Positions 1 through 5,969 of a stretch of 5,969 nucleotides of DNA are shown here, one piece after another. How positions within the stretch are numbered: position 1 is the stretch's first letter; the number at the start of each line of letters is the position of its first letter. A program made the translations under genes and the position numbers. The notes below the pieces were generated by a model, which was not told the origin of the DNA, did not search any database, and was given only the letters and a program-made list of their open reading frames with translations. The stretch is taken from positions 1-5,969 of the forward strand of contig CAMLEO010000369.1 of NCBI GenBank assembly GCA_946478975.1, given 5' to 3'. The DNA is from an uncultured Steroidobacter sp. Lineage in GTDB: Bacteria; Pseudomonadota; Gammaproteobacteria; Steroidobacterales; Steroidobacteraceae.

Positions 1-162
1 CGCGGCGCGTGGATCACGCTCGAGGGCGGTGACGGCTCGGGCAAGACCACGCAGTCGGACCTGCTCGCCTCCTGGCTGTCGGAGACCGGCCATGAGGTCG
101 TGCGCACGCGCGAGCCCGGCGGGTCGGAGGTCGGCCAGCTGATCCGAGACATCGTGCTGCAC
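1..162 (+). CDS. tmk: Thymidylate kinase, N-terminal fragment (both ends missing)
   Basis: Frame 1 encodes about 54 residues of thymidylate kinase, the cytoplasmic enzyme that phosphorylates dTMP to dTDP with ATP. The reading begins RGAWITLEGGDGSGKTTQ, containing the P-loop GGDGSGKT at residues 9-16 (nt 25-48), followed by TREPGGSEVGQLIRDIVLH, the family's conserved REPGG segment. The start codon lies off the left edge. Homology stops at the His codon ending at 162; the dTMP-binding DRY/DRX region and the LID are absent, so this piece cannot make an enzyme. The frame runs on to a stop at 307-309, but that stretch is antisense to the LysR gene and is not tmk. Codon choice is extreme: 51 of 54 codons end in G or C, against 43 of the first 54 codons of the adjacent LysR gene. 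The DIVLH ending resembles actinobacterial Tmk from memory, which suggests a different source organism from the rest of the window. Confidence 0.88.
157..162. other. Chimeric junction between tmk and lysR at a 6-base shared sequence
   Basis: CTGCAC at 157-162 reads LH at the end of the recognisable Tmk on the plus strand, and, as GTGCAG on the minus strand, VQ in the LysR consensus LRVQ. To the left only Tmk is recognisable; to the right only LysR. The two partial genes face each other in aligned codon registers, so both frames happen to stay open across the join. This is typical of a misassembly or template-switch join on a short shared word. A real deletion or inversion with microhomology is the alternative. 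Confidence 0.75.
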
Positions 163-822
163 TCGCAGTTTCATGCGCCGGCCGGTGCGCTCGGCTTTTT
201 CGGACAGAAACCGTTGCAGCGAGCTGGCGCGGTCGGTGCCGACGAAGTCGTTGTCCAGCGTGTCCGCGAAGGCCAGCTTGGTGGACGAGGCGAGCCGATG
301 CTCGGGTGATGTCACGAGCACGAAACGATCGGTGCGGAATGGAAACACTTCCAGGCCGGTGATGTCTTCGGTGCCGGCAACGATGCCGATGTCGGCCTTG
401 CCGTCGGCAACGGCAGCGACGATTTCATCGCTCAAGCGCTCTTCCAGATCGATGTTCACCTGCGGATGCGAGGTGAGGAACTGGCCGAGCGGCTCGGGCA
501 GGAATTCGCTGAGTGCGTTGGTGTTCGATTGCAGCCGCACGTGACCTTTCAAGCCGTCGGCATATTCGCCCAGTTCGGCACGCATACGCTCGGCCTGCAA
601 CAGCATCTGGCGAGCATGATGAACCAGCGTGCGGCCTGCCGGCGTCGGCTGCACACCCTGGCGTTCGCGATTGAGCAGCGGCGTGCCCAATTCGATTTCC
701 ATGTTGCGAATCCGGGTGCTGGCGGCGGCCACGGCGAGATGCATGCGCTCGGCGCCGGCGGTGATGCTGCCGGCTTCAACCACGTGCAAAAACAGCTTGA
801 GATCGGTGAGGTCGAATCGCAT
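157..822 (-). CDS. LysR-family transcriptional regulator, C-terminus lost at junction
   Basis: The minus strand from ATG 822-820 encodes about 222 residues of a LysR-type DNA-binding regulator. It opens MRFDLTDLKLFLHVVEAGS. The winged helix-turn-helix covers roughly residues 4-63, with the usual sequence around STRIRNMEIELGTPLLNRE and PTPAGRTL, followed by a linker helix to about residue 90. The effector-binding domain starts near GHVRLQSNTNALSEF (94-107) and includes DIGIVAG (144-150) and FVLV (167-170). The protein ends after MKLRVQ, where the family normally continues for another 75-85 residues that close the effector domain; those are replaced by antisense tmk sequence. The gene is co-directional with, and 9 nt downstream of, the glutamine-synthetase-like gene, unlike the common divergent LysR layout, so it is probably the last gene of the operon and may regulate it. 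No clear Shine-Dalgarno precedes the ATG (the upstream sequence is ACTCCCCCG), suggesting coupled translation. Residues that set the inducer cannot be inferred. Confidence 0.9.
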
Positions 823-831
823 CGGGGGAGT

Positions 832-2190
832 TTATACGTTATCGAGATACCAGTCGTAGTCGATCGTAGATACCTGCGCGTTGAACTTTTCCCATTCCTG
901 GGACTTGATGGCAATAAAGCTGCGCACAAACGCTTCGCCCAAGGCTTCGCGCAGGAATGACGAAGCCTCGGCCGCCGCGATTGCGCCCCGCCAGTCGCGA
1001 GGCAGGGTCGCCGCGATCCCGCTTTCGTAACCGTTGCCGGTGACCGGCGGGCCGGGATCGAGCCTGCCGACCATCCCTTCGTAAACACCTGCCAGAACGG
1101 TTGCAGCAACCAGGTACGGATTTGCATCGGCACCGCTGACCCGATGCTCGACATGCCGGCTGGCGGGCGCGCCAGCCGGCACGCGCAGGCTCACCGAACG
1201 ATTGTTGATTCCCCAAGTCGGCGCCACCGGCGCATAGCTCTGGTGACGGAAGCGTCGATAGGAATTCGCGTTCGGCGCAAAGATCAGCATGCTCTCGGCC
1301 ATGGTTTTCTGCAGCCCGCCGATCGCCTGTCGCAGCAGCGGGGTGCCGGCCGGATCGTCGGCGGCAAACGCGTTGTTGCCGCTCTCGTCCTGCAGGCTCA
1401 CGTGCACGTGCATGCCGCTGCCGGCGCGATCGGCGAACGGCTTTGCCATGAAGCAGGCGGTCAAGCCGTGACGTAGCGCCGTGGCGCGAATCAGGCGTTT
1501 GAACAGGATCGCATCGTCGATGGCTCGCAGAGCATCGTTGCGATGGAGCAATGTGATTTCGTATTGGCCCGGTGCGTATTCGGACATCAATGTTCGCAGC
1601 GGCAGCCCCTGCGCTCGGGCGGCGCTGTAGATTTCATCGAACAACGGCGCCATGTCGTGCAGCTTGCCGAGTCCATATGAATCCAGTCGCTGCGGCGAGC
1701 GTTGCGAAAGCAGCCCTGGCGCAGGCATCAGCTGGCCCGTGGCGTCCTTCGCCACCAGGTAGAACTCAATTTCTGCTGCCATGACCGGACGCAGGCCGAG
1801 TCGTTGCAAACGTTCCACCGAGCGTGCGAGCGCGTGACGAGGATCGGCGAAGCACGGCTGGCCGTCCATTTCATACATCGTCATGAGCACTTGCGCGCCG
1901 GGACGTGACATCCAGGGGGCACGCACCAGTGTTCCCGGTACGGGCCGGCACAATCGGTCCGCATCACCTACAGACCATACGAGGCCCGTTGCTTCGACAT
2001 CTTCGCCGGTGACGTCGAGCCCGAGGATGGAGCCTGCGACACAGCGGCCATCGGTGAACAACGGCAGCAGTTCTTCGCGTGCAATCAATTTGCCGCGGGC
2101 CACGCCGCCGGGATCGGTGATCAACAGCTCGATGGCTTCAACGTCCGGATTCGCATCCAGGAACGCGCGTGCTTCGTTGGCGTCGGTCAT
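832..2190 (-). CDS. Glutamine-synthetase-family ligase (gamma-glutamylpolyamine synthetase type)
   Basis: This is a complete 452-residue member of the type I glutamine synthetase fold. The family joins the gamma-carboxyl of glutamate to ammonia or an amine using ATP in the cytoplasm. A short beta-grasp N-terminal domain covers about 1-110 (LLITDPGGVARGKLI at 22-36). The catalytic domain shows metal/glutamate ligands E140 and E142 in AEIEFYL, E211 in PGQYEI, and GSGMHVHVSL (257-266) with H261 and H263. It also shows nucleotide/phosphate-side arginines in NSYRRF (309-314) and NNRSVSLRVP (329-338), and EHRVSGADANPYL (348-360) with E348 and R350. The adenylylation loop of true GlnA (NLYDLP) is not visible, and the C-terminal EWEKFNAQ...DYDWYLDNV resembles PuuA-type enzymes, so an amine substrate is more likely than ammonia. 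The start ATG overlaps the aminotransferase stop (ATGA, 2190-2187), implying translational coupling. The actual substrate is unknown: putrescine, other polyamines and monoamines are all possible. Confidence 0.92.
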   Translation of the reverse strand: MTDANEARAFLDANPDVEAIELLITDPGGVARGKLIAREELLPLFTDGRCVAGSILGLDVTGEDVEATGLVWSVGDADRLCRPVPGTLVRAPWMSRPGAQVLMTMYEMDGQPCFADPRHALARSVERLQRLGLRPVMAAEIEFYLVAKDATGQLMPAPGLLSQRSPQRLDSYGLGKLHDMAPLFDEIYSAARAQGLPLRTLMSEYAPGQYEITLLHRNDALRAIDDAILFKRLIRATALRHGLTACFMAKPFADRAGSGMHVHVSLQDESGNNAFAADDPAGTPLLRQAIGGLQKTMAESMLIFAPNANSYRRFRHQSYAPVAPTWGINNRSVSLRVPAGAPASRHVEHRVSGADANPYLVAATVLAGVYEGMVGRLDPGPPVTGNGYESGIAATLPRDWRGAIAAAEASSFLREALGEAFVRSFIAIKSQEWEKFNAQVSTIDYDWYLDNV

Positions 2191-3530
2191 GATAGTTCGT
2201 CGATGAATCCGGCAAAGCCGGCCAGCAGCAGATCCACTTGCGCGCGGCTGGTGGCTGGGCTCACCAGCATCATGTTGTGAAACGGCGTGACCAGCACGCC
2301 GCGATTGAGCAGATACAAATGCAGCAGGCGCTCCAGCTCAGGGTTGGACGCGGCTAGTGACTCTCTGGCCGTTCGCGGCGGCTGTGCGGTGAATATTAGT
2401 TCGCTCCGGGCACCAACCTTTGTGACATGCCAGGGCAGGGCGCGCCGGGCGATCTGTTGTTTCAGTCCTTCGACGAGCGTGGCCGAGAGTTGCAACATAT
2501 GCTCATAGGCAGCGTCAGTCATGACGCTTTCGAGACTGGCGACCAAGGCCGCGGTCGCGAGTGCGTTCGCGGCCAACGTCGTGCCCATTCCGGAATGGCC
2601 GGCGGGTTTGGTCGCGAGCAGATGTTCCATCCGCTGCGCGAGCTCGGCGGTGAAGCCATAAACCGCGGTCGGCACCCCGCCCGCAATCGCTTTGCCGACG
2701 ATCAGAAAATCCGGCGCGAGCCCGATGCGATGGGCGTGACCTTGCGGCCCGCTGCTCAACGTATGCGTCTCGTCGATCGCAAGCAATGTTTGGTAACGGG
2801 AGCACAGCTCGCGGGCTCGCTGCCAGAAGTCCGCCTGTGACAGCACCATGCCGGCGTTCGTCATCACCGGTTCGGCCAGCACGCACGCGACTTGCCCATC
2901 AGCGAGCGCGGCTTCGAGAGCGGGCAGATCGTTGAACTCGACGACGCGAGCATGCGAGGCAAAGTCCGCGACCTGGCCGATCTGCCCTGGGCGGGTGACG
3001 ACCCGATCGCCATCGAGCCGGACCAGCGTGTCTTCGAGCGAGCCGTGATAACAACCGTCGAACACCAGAATGTGACGACGGCCGGTCAGCGCTCGCGCCC
3101 AGCGAAGCACGGCGCGGTTGGCATCTGTCGCGGACTGTGTGATTTGCCAACAGGGCAGGCCGAAGCGGGCCGAGAGTAATTCGCCGGCGCGTAACGTGTG
3201 TTCGGACGGGAGCATGCACGTCAGGCCACGAGTCGCTTGCTGGCTCAGTGCCGCTGCGATGGCAGGCGGCGAGTGGCCAAACATCGCGCCGGTGTCGCCG
3301 AGGCAGAAGTCGGCGTATTCGCGACCATCCACGTCGATCAGCGTCGCGCCGGAGGCCTCGCGCACGATCAGCGGGGCGGGCAATTGCCAGTCGGTCATCC
3401 ATTGCATCGGCACGCCATTCAACCAATGCGCTCGTGCGACGCCGTGTCGGCCCACGGCTTCTGGATGTTCGTCGATGAAGCGACGCTGCTCACGTTCGAG
3501 CAGAGCGTCGATGGACCGGCGGGTGCTCAT
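2187..3530 (-). CDS. Class III PLP-dependent aminotransferase (HemL-like subfamily)
   Basis: This is a complete 447-residue fold-type I PLP enzyme of aminotransferase class III, closest in style to glutamate-1-semialdehyde aminomutase and proteins annotated as aspartate aminotransferase family. Visible motifs in order are: DVDGREYADFCLGDTGAMFGH (66-86, split here by description only), SATDANRAVLRWARALTGR (133-151) in the cofactor phosphate-binding region, and YHG (161-163) whose aromatic residue stacks on PLP. Then come AEPVMTNAG (219-227), DETHT (253-257) with D253 for the pyridine nitrogen, Schiff-base K280 in IVGKAIAGGVP, and GTTLAANALA (316-325) in place of the usual G-T-x-x-x-N-P segment. 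The family swaps an amino group between an amine or amino acid and a keto acid, or moves it within one molecule; the substrate here is unknown. It is the first gene of the operon, with its stop overlapping the ligase start by 4 nt, so the two products probably act in one pathway. The start at 3530 keeps the helical N-terminus LLEREQRRFIDEHP; no strong ribosome site precedes it. Confidence 0.9.
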   Translation of the reverse strand: MSTRRSIDALLEREQRRFIDEHPEAVGRHGVARAHWLNGVPMQWMTDWQLPAPLIVREASGATLIDVDGREYADFCLGDTGAMFGHSPPAIAAALSQQATRGLTCMLPSEHTLRAGELLSARFGLPCWQITQSATDANRAVLRWARALTGRRHILVFDGCYHGSLEDTLVRLDGDRVVTRPGQIGQVADFASHARVVEFNDLPALEAALADGQVACVLAEPVMTNAGMVLSQADFWQRARELCSRYQTLLAIDETHTLSSGPQGHAHRIGLAPDFLIVGKAIAGGVPTAVYGFTAELAQRMEHLLATKPAGHSGMGTTLAANALATAALVASLESVMTDAAYEHMLQLSATLVEGLKQQIARRALPWHVTKVGARSELIFTAQPPRTARESLAASNPELERLLHLYLLNRGVLVTPFHNMMLVSPATSRAQVDLLLAGFAGFIDELS

Positions 3531-3538
3531 AGGTGCGC

Positions 3539-3544
3539 ATCTTA
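3539..3544 (-). promoter_or_regulatory. Possible -10 element for the aminotransferase operon
   Basis: Read on the minus strand, TAAGAT matches four of six bases of a sigma-70 -10 box and sits 8 nt before the aminotransferase ATG. It would give an almost leaderless transcript, which would fit the missing Shine-Dalgarno. No recognisable -35 lies 16-18 nt upstream (CGCCTG at the expected place), so this is weak. Confidence 0.2.
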
Positions 3545-3566
3545 GACCATCGCCGCGGCATCAGGC

Positions 3567-3584
3567 GTTCCCTGAAAGGGGAAC
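3567..3584. promoter_or_regulatory. Perfect palindrome GTTCCC-N6-GGGAAC in divergent intergenic region
   Basis: GTTCCC (3567-3572) and GGGAAC (3579-3584) are exact inverted repeats separated by TGAAAG. The site is 37 nt upstream of the aminotransferase start and 106 nt upstream of the chemoreceptor start, a natural operator position for a dimeric regulator of the leftward operon. It does not fit the LysR T-N11-A rule exactly, so the linked LysR protein is a possible but unproven ligand; the arms could also form an RNA hairpin. The rest of the 159-nt intergenic stretch shows only the weak promoter-like elements listed beside it. Confidence 0.4.
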
Positions 3585-3610
3585 CACTGACTGCATCCTG
3601 GGGCCGCGAT

Positions 3611-3618
3611 GCCGATAG
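3611..3618 (+). promoter_or_regulatory. Sigma-28 (FliA)-like -10 sequence upstream of the chemoreceptor
   Basis: GCCGATAG matches seven of eight bases of the flagellar sigma factor -10 consensus GCCGATAA and lies 72 nt before the chosen chemoreceptor start, on the right strand. Chemoreceptor genes are commonly FliA-dependent. The expected -35 (TAAA/TCAAG-type) is poor at the normal spacing (TGCATCCT), so only the -10 supports the call. Confidence 0.35.
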
Positions 3619-3689
3619 AGCAGACGTATCCCCATGATTCGCGCCAGGGCCGGCATATCGGGGGCGTTTCAACCAGCAAAGCGAAAGTC

Positions 3690-5309
3690 ATGTCCGCATT
3701 TACGATCAAGGCCCGGATGTATATCAACCTGGGCGTACTAGGCACCGCGATGGTGCTGGTCTGCGCCGTCGCCCTGAGCGCCTTCGGCGACAGCGCGAAA
3801 CGCATGCAGCAGCTGCATGCCGAGAACCTGGTGCCGATCACCCAGATCAACGAGATTTATCAGCGTTCGCTGCAGAGTCAGCAGTATCGCCTGGAAGCCT
3901 ACGTGCACAAGGACCCCTCGTTCACGCAGGAGAACTACGCCAAGGTCAAAGAGAACCGGGGCCGCATCAACGACCTGACCGAGCTGTTCAGCAAATATCC
4001 GCTCACCGACGCAGAGCGTCGACTGCTCGATGAAGTGAAATCGCAGCGGGGCGCGATCGTCGACGCCGGCAAGAAAGAAATCGAGTCGCTGCTCGCCGGC
4101 GATTACGAAGGCGCCGGCAAGGTGCGCGTCGGCCAGATCGAGCCGGTCATCGATCGCATGGACCAGACCACCGAAAAGCTCGCGCAGGCCCGGATGGAAG
4201 CGGCCGAGGTGATGATCGCCGAGGCGCAGCAAGAATTGAATCGAGATCGTAACGTGATGTTGGGCTGTTTCGTGCTCGCGCTCGCCGTGGCGATCTGGTT
4301 CGCCTGGCTGCTGACGCGTCATATTTCTAATGGCCTGGCACGTGCGGAAGAGCTGGCAATGCGCGTGAGCCGCGGCGAGCTGGGCAACCAGGTCGCGATC
4401 GACGGCAACGACGAGATCTCCTCGCTGCTGCGTTCGTTGAAAGAAATGGATTCGAAGCTGTGCGAAACCATGACTCAGGTGAGCTTCAGCGCTTCCGAAG
4501 TCGATCGCGCCGCTCAGCAGCTGTCGCAGGGTAGTGATGATTTGAGCCAGCGCACGCAGGAACAGGCTGCGGCGCTGGAAGAAACTGCCGCCAGCATCGA
4601 AGAGATGACCGCGACGGTGAAACAAAACGCGGACAACGCCAAGCACGCGAATCAGATCGCCGAGAGCACCCGGTCGCAGGCGAATCACGGCGGCGTGGCC
4701 GTGCAGCGCGCGGTCGGTGCGATGGGTGAGATCACGAGTTCGAGCAAGCGCATCGAAGACATCATCGGTGTCATCGACGAGATCGCGTTCCAGACGAATT
4801 TGCTGGCGCTCAATGCGGCCGTTGAAGCGGCGCGTGCCGGCGAGCAGGGTCGTGGCTTCGCCGTCGTTGCCGGTGAGGTGCGCAACCTCGCTCAGCGCAG
4901 TGCCAGCGCGGCACGTGAGATCAAAGAGCTGATCAGCGATTCGGTGAGCAAGGTGAGCACGGGCTCGCAGCTGGTCGGCGACTCCGGCAAATCGCTGTCG
5001 GATATCGTCAACGGCGTCGTGAAAGTCACGAACATCGTTGCTGAGATTGCCGCGGCCACGTCGGAGCAGTCGATCGGCATCGATCAGATCAATCACGCGA
5101 TTACCAACATGGACACCGCGACTCAGCAGAACGCCGCGCTGGTCGAAGAGTCAGCTGCGGCTGCCAAGTCGATGCAGCAGCAGGCGCAGCGGTTGCAGGA
5201 GCTGGTGTCGTTCTTCCGGCTTGGCGGGCAGGCGGCTTACGCCGCCCCCTCATACTCGAGCAGCGGTCACAGCACCGACTATCAGCAGCCGATGGCTCGC
5301 GCCGCGTAA
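3690..5309 (+). CDS. Methyl-accepting chemotaxis protein, transmembrane, four-helix-bundle sensor
   Basis: This is a complete 539-residue inner-membrane chemoreceptor that would signal ligand state to CheA/CheW and so to the flagellar motor. From the chosen start [10 protein letters not shown] it has TM1 at about 12-32, a periplasmic helical ligand-binding region at about 33-188 of the 4HB_MCP kind, and TM2 at about 189-208 ([19 protein letters not shown]). A HAMP linker follows (209-262, including the [20 protein letters not shown] segment), then a long coiled-coil signalling domain (263-510). The highly conserved hairpin tip lies at 361-400, including [20 protein letters not shown] and [18 protein letters not shown]. 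Glu/Gln-rich helices at 291-305 and 477-491 are likely methylation regions. The C-terminus is a short flexible tail ending MARAA without the CheR-tethering NWETF-type pentapeptide. The open frame extends 27 codons upstream to 3609, but that extension is hydrophilic with no ribosome site, and the normal short cytoplasmic N-terminus before TM1 favours 3690. The ligand is unknown. Confidence 0.95.
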   Translation: MSAFTIKARMYINLGVLGTAMVLVCAVALSAFGDSAKRMQQLHAENLVPITQINEIYQRSLQSQQYRLEAYVHKDPSFTQENYAKVKENRGRINDLTELFSKYPLTDAERRLLDEVKSQRGAIVDAGKKEIESLLAGDYEGAGKVRVGQIEPVIDRMDQTTEKLAQARMEAAEVMIAEAQQELNRDRNVMLGCFVLALAVAIWFAWLLTRHISNGLARAEELAMRVSRGELGNQVAIDGNDEISSLLRSLKEMDSKLCETMTQVSFSASEVDRAAQQLSQGSDDLSQRTQEQAAALEETAASIEEMTATVKQNADNAKHANQIAESTRSQANHGGVAVQRAVGAMGEITSSSKRIEDIIGVIDEIAFQTNLLALNAAVEAARAGEQGRGFAVVAGEVRNLAQRSASAAREIKELISDSVSKVSTGSQLVGDSGKSLSDIVNGVVKVTNIVAEIAAATSEQSIGIDQINHAITNMDTATQQNAALVEESAAAAKSMQQQAQRLQELVSFFRLGGQAAYAAPSYSSSGHSTDYQQPMARAA

Positions 5310-5315
5310 GTCATC

Positions 5316-5349
5316 GCCTCGCCGCCGACTGTGGAGCTGGCGGCGAGGC
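5316..5349 (+). terminator. Hairpin terminator between convergent genes
   Basis: GCCTCGCCGCC (5316-5326) pairs perfectly with GGCGGCGAGGC (5339-5349): an 11-bp GC-rich stem with a 12-nt loop, starting 6 nt after the chemoreceptor stop. It is followed by ATTCCTT rather than a clean T-run, so on the plus strand it is a moderate intrinsic terminator. The same stem could also stop leftward transcripts from the TonB receptor gene, but without a T-tract on that side. Confidence 0.7.
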
Positions 5350-5366
5350 ATTCCTTGCATAACTTC

Positions 5367-5969
5367 TTAGAACTCCGCTCTCGCCCCAAGATGCCAGGAC
5401 CGCCCGGGCAGCGGGGCGATGTCTTTTAGCGGCGAAGCGTGTTGTCTCGCATCCTCATCGAGCAAGTTGGTTCCTTTGAGGAATAGAAACACGCTCGAAG
5501 ACCCCACGGGCAGCCGATAACTCGCATCTGCTTCAGCGAGCGTGAAGCCATCGGTCGGCAGCTCGTTATTCGCAATCTTGTCCTGCTTGTTGTAATAGAA
5601 CGCTTGCACTCCGAGGTGCCATGCGTCGCGGTCGTAGTGCAGGCCGCCGCCGAAGCGCAGAGGAGGGATCTGCGGGAGATCTTCGCCGCTGTCGAGCTTC
5701 GCGCGCACGTAATCGGAAGCGAGGCGCAGCTCCAGGTGCTGGCCGTTGTCATCGATCAACGGCACGTTGATCTCAGCTTCGAAGCCGTGAAACTTTGCGC
5801 CGCCCTGCAAGTACTGGAACACCGGTAAGTCATCCGCGAGCTCGCCGGTCGGGTTCGCGTAGATGTAATCGCTGTAGTCGTTGTAATACGCGCTGAGCGT
5901 CCAGCGCACATTGTCACCGGTGTGGCGCAACGACAGGTCGGTCGTGATGGATGTTTCCTGATCCAGGTT
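5367..5969 (-). CDS. TonB-dependent outer-membrane receptor, C-terminal part (ZnuD-like)
   Basis: The minus strand from the right edge carries 200 residues in an open frame ending at TAA 5369-5367. It is the C-terminal beta-barrel portion of a TonB-dependent receptor, which imports scarce ligands such as metal chelates across the outer membrane using TonB-ExbB-ExbD energy. Alternating hydrophobic/aromatic strands are clear: VRWTLSAYYNDYSDYIY, then FHGFEAEINVPL, LRLASDYVRAKL and WHLGVQAFYYN. The sequence then has LFLKGTNLLDEDARQHAS, where receptors of this family have a conserved NLLD turn. It ends PLKDIAPLPGRSWHLGARAEF, with the terminal Phe expected for recognition by the BAM assembly machinery. 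The QYLQ...FHGFEAE and LKDIAPLPGR segments recall, from memory, the ZnuD-like subfamily linked to zinc or haem uptake. The plug, TonB box and signal peptide lie beyond the window, so the ligand is not assignable. A TTG inside the frame at 5930 is not a real start. Confidence 0.9.
   Translation of the reverse strand, partial: NLDQETSITTDLSLRHTGDNVRWTLSAYYNDYSDYIYANPTGELADDLPVFQYLQGGAKFHGFEAEINVPLIDDNGQHLELRLASDYVRAKLDSGEDLPQIPPLRFGGGLHYDRDAWHLGVQAFYYNKQDKIANNELPTDGFTLAEADASYRLPVGSSSVFLFLKGTNLLDEDARQHASPLKDIAPLPGRSWHLGARAEF

Noticed and set aside
1..156. Continuation of the LysR minus-strand frame, open to the left edge
   Set aside because: It has no stop, but the translation does not match the LysR C-terminus and the other strand is unmistakable Tmk.
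163..309. Continuation of the tmk frame past the junction to a stop at 307-309
   Set aside because: This part is exactly antisense to the LysR coding sequence, which has clear family homology; the fusion frame is an accident of the join.
466..960. Plus-strand open frame of 164 codons across the LysR/ligase boundary
   Set aside because: It is antisense to two well-supported genes and has no recognisable domain.
2899..3426. 175-codon minus-strand frame within the aminotransferase gene
   Set aside because: It is an out-of-frame Arg-rich shadow of the aminotransferase, whose own frame has all catalytic motifs.
3609..3689. 27-codon N-terminal extension of the chemoreceptor
   Set aside because: The extension is hydrophilic and lacks a ribosome site, and the sigma-28-like -10 at 3611-3618 falls within it; [10 protein letters not shown] directly before TM1 is the normal form.
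3738..5096. 452-codon open frame on the minus strand, antisense to the chemoreceptor
   Set aside because: It lies wholly inside a clearly real chemoreceptor gene; the translation is Arg/Leu/Asp/His-rich with no recognisable domain, as expected for the shadow of a GC-rich, Ala/Glu/Gln-rich coiled-coil gene.
1..5969. Search for CRISPR arrays, tRNA/rRNA genes, insertion sequences, toxin-antitoxin or defence genes
   Set aside because: Reading both strands gave no repeat arrays, no transposase or terminal inverted repeats, no RNA-gene signatures, and no gene-sized space left unexplained (largest gap 159 nt).

Overview
The window looks like proteobacterial DNA, most likely from a high-GC gammaproteobacterium. 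This is inferred from the type of chemoreceptor, LysR regulator and TonB-dependent receptor, not from a marker gene; a Xanthomonadales or Steroidobacter-like source is a guess. The first ~160 bases are an exception. They encode the N-terminus of a thymidylate kinase with an actinobacterial flavour and break abruptly into the middle of an unrelated, oppositely oriented LysR gene. The simplest explanation is a chimeric assembly join at the contig end.

Layout: (1) 1-162, plus strand, tmk fragment lacking both ends. (2) 157-3530, minus strand, a compact three-gene operon read right to left: a class III PLP-dependent aminotransferase of the HemL-like fold, then a glutamine-synthetase-family ligase (gamma-glutamylpolyamine-synthetase type) joined to it by an ATGA stop/start overlap, then a LysR regulator starting 9 nt further on and cut off at residue ~222. 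(3) 3531-3689, a 159-nt divergent intergenic region with a perfect 6+6 palindrome and a sigma-28-like -10 sequence. (4) 3690-5309, plus strand, a complete transmembrane methyl-accepting chemotaxis protein. (5) 5310-5366, a short convergent gap filled by an 11-bp perfect hairpin, a probable terminator. (6) 5367-5969, minus strand, the C-terminal 200 residues of a ZnuD-like TonB-dependent outer-membrane receptor, running off the right edge.

The aminotransferase and the ligase probably act in one pathway that glutamylates and transaminates an amine or amino acid, controlled by the linked LysR protein. The substrate cannot be read from the sequence, and the oxidase, dehydrogenase and gamma-glutamyl hydrolase of the classical Puu putrescine pathway are absent from this window. 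The chemoreceptor and the TonB receptor are ordinary neighbours with no demonstrable link to the operon. I found no RNA genes, CRISPR arrays, insertion sequences or convincing new defence or mobile system.
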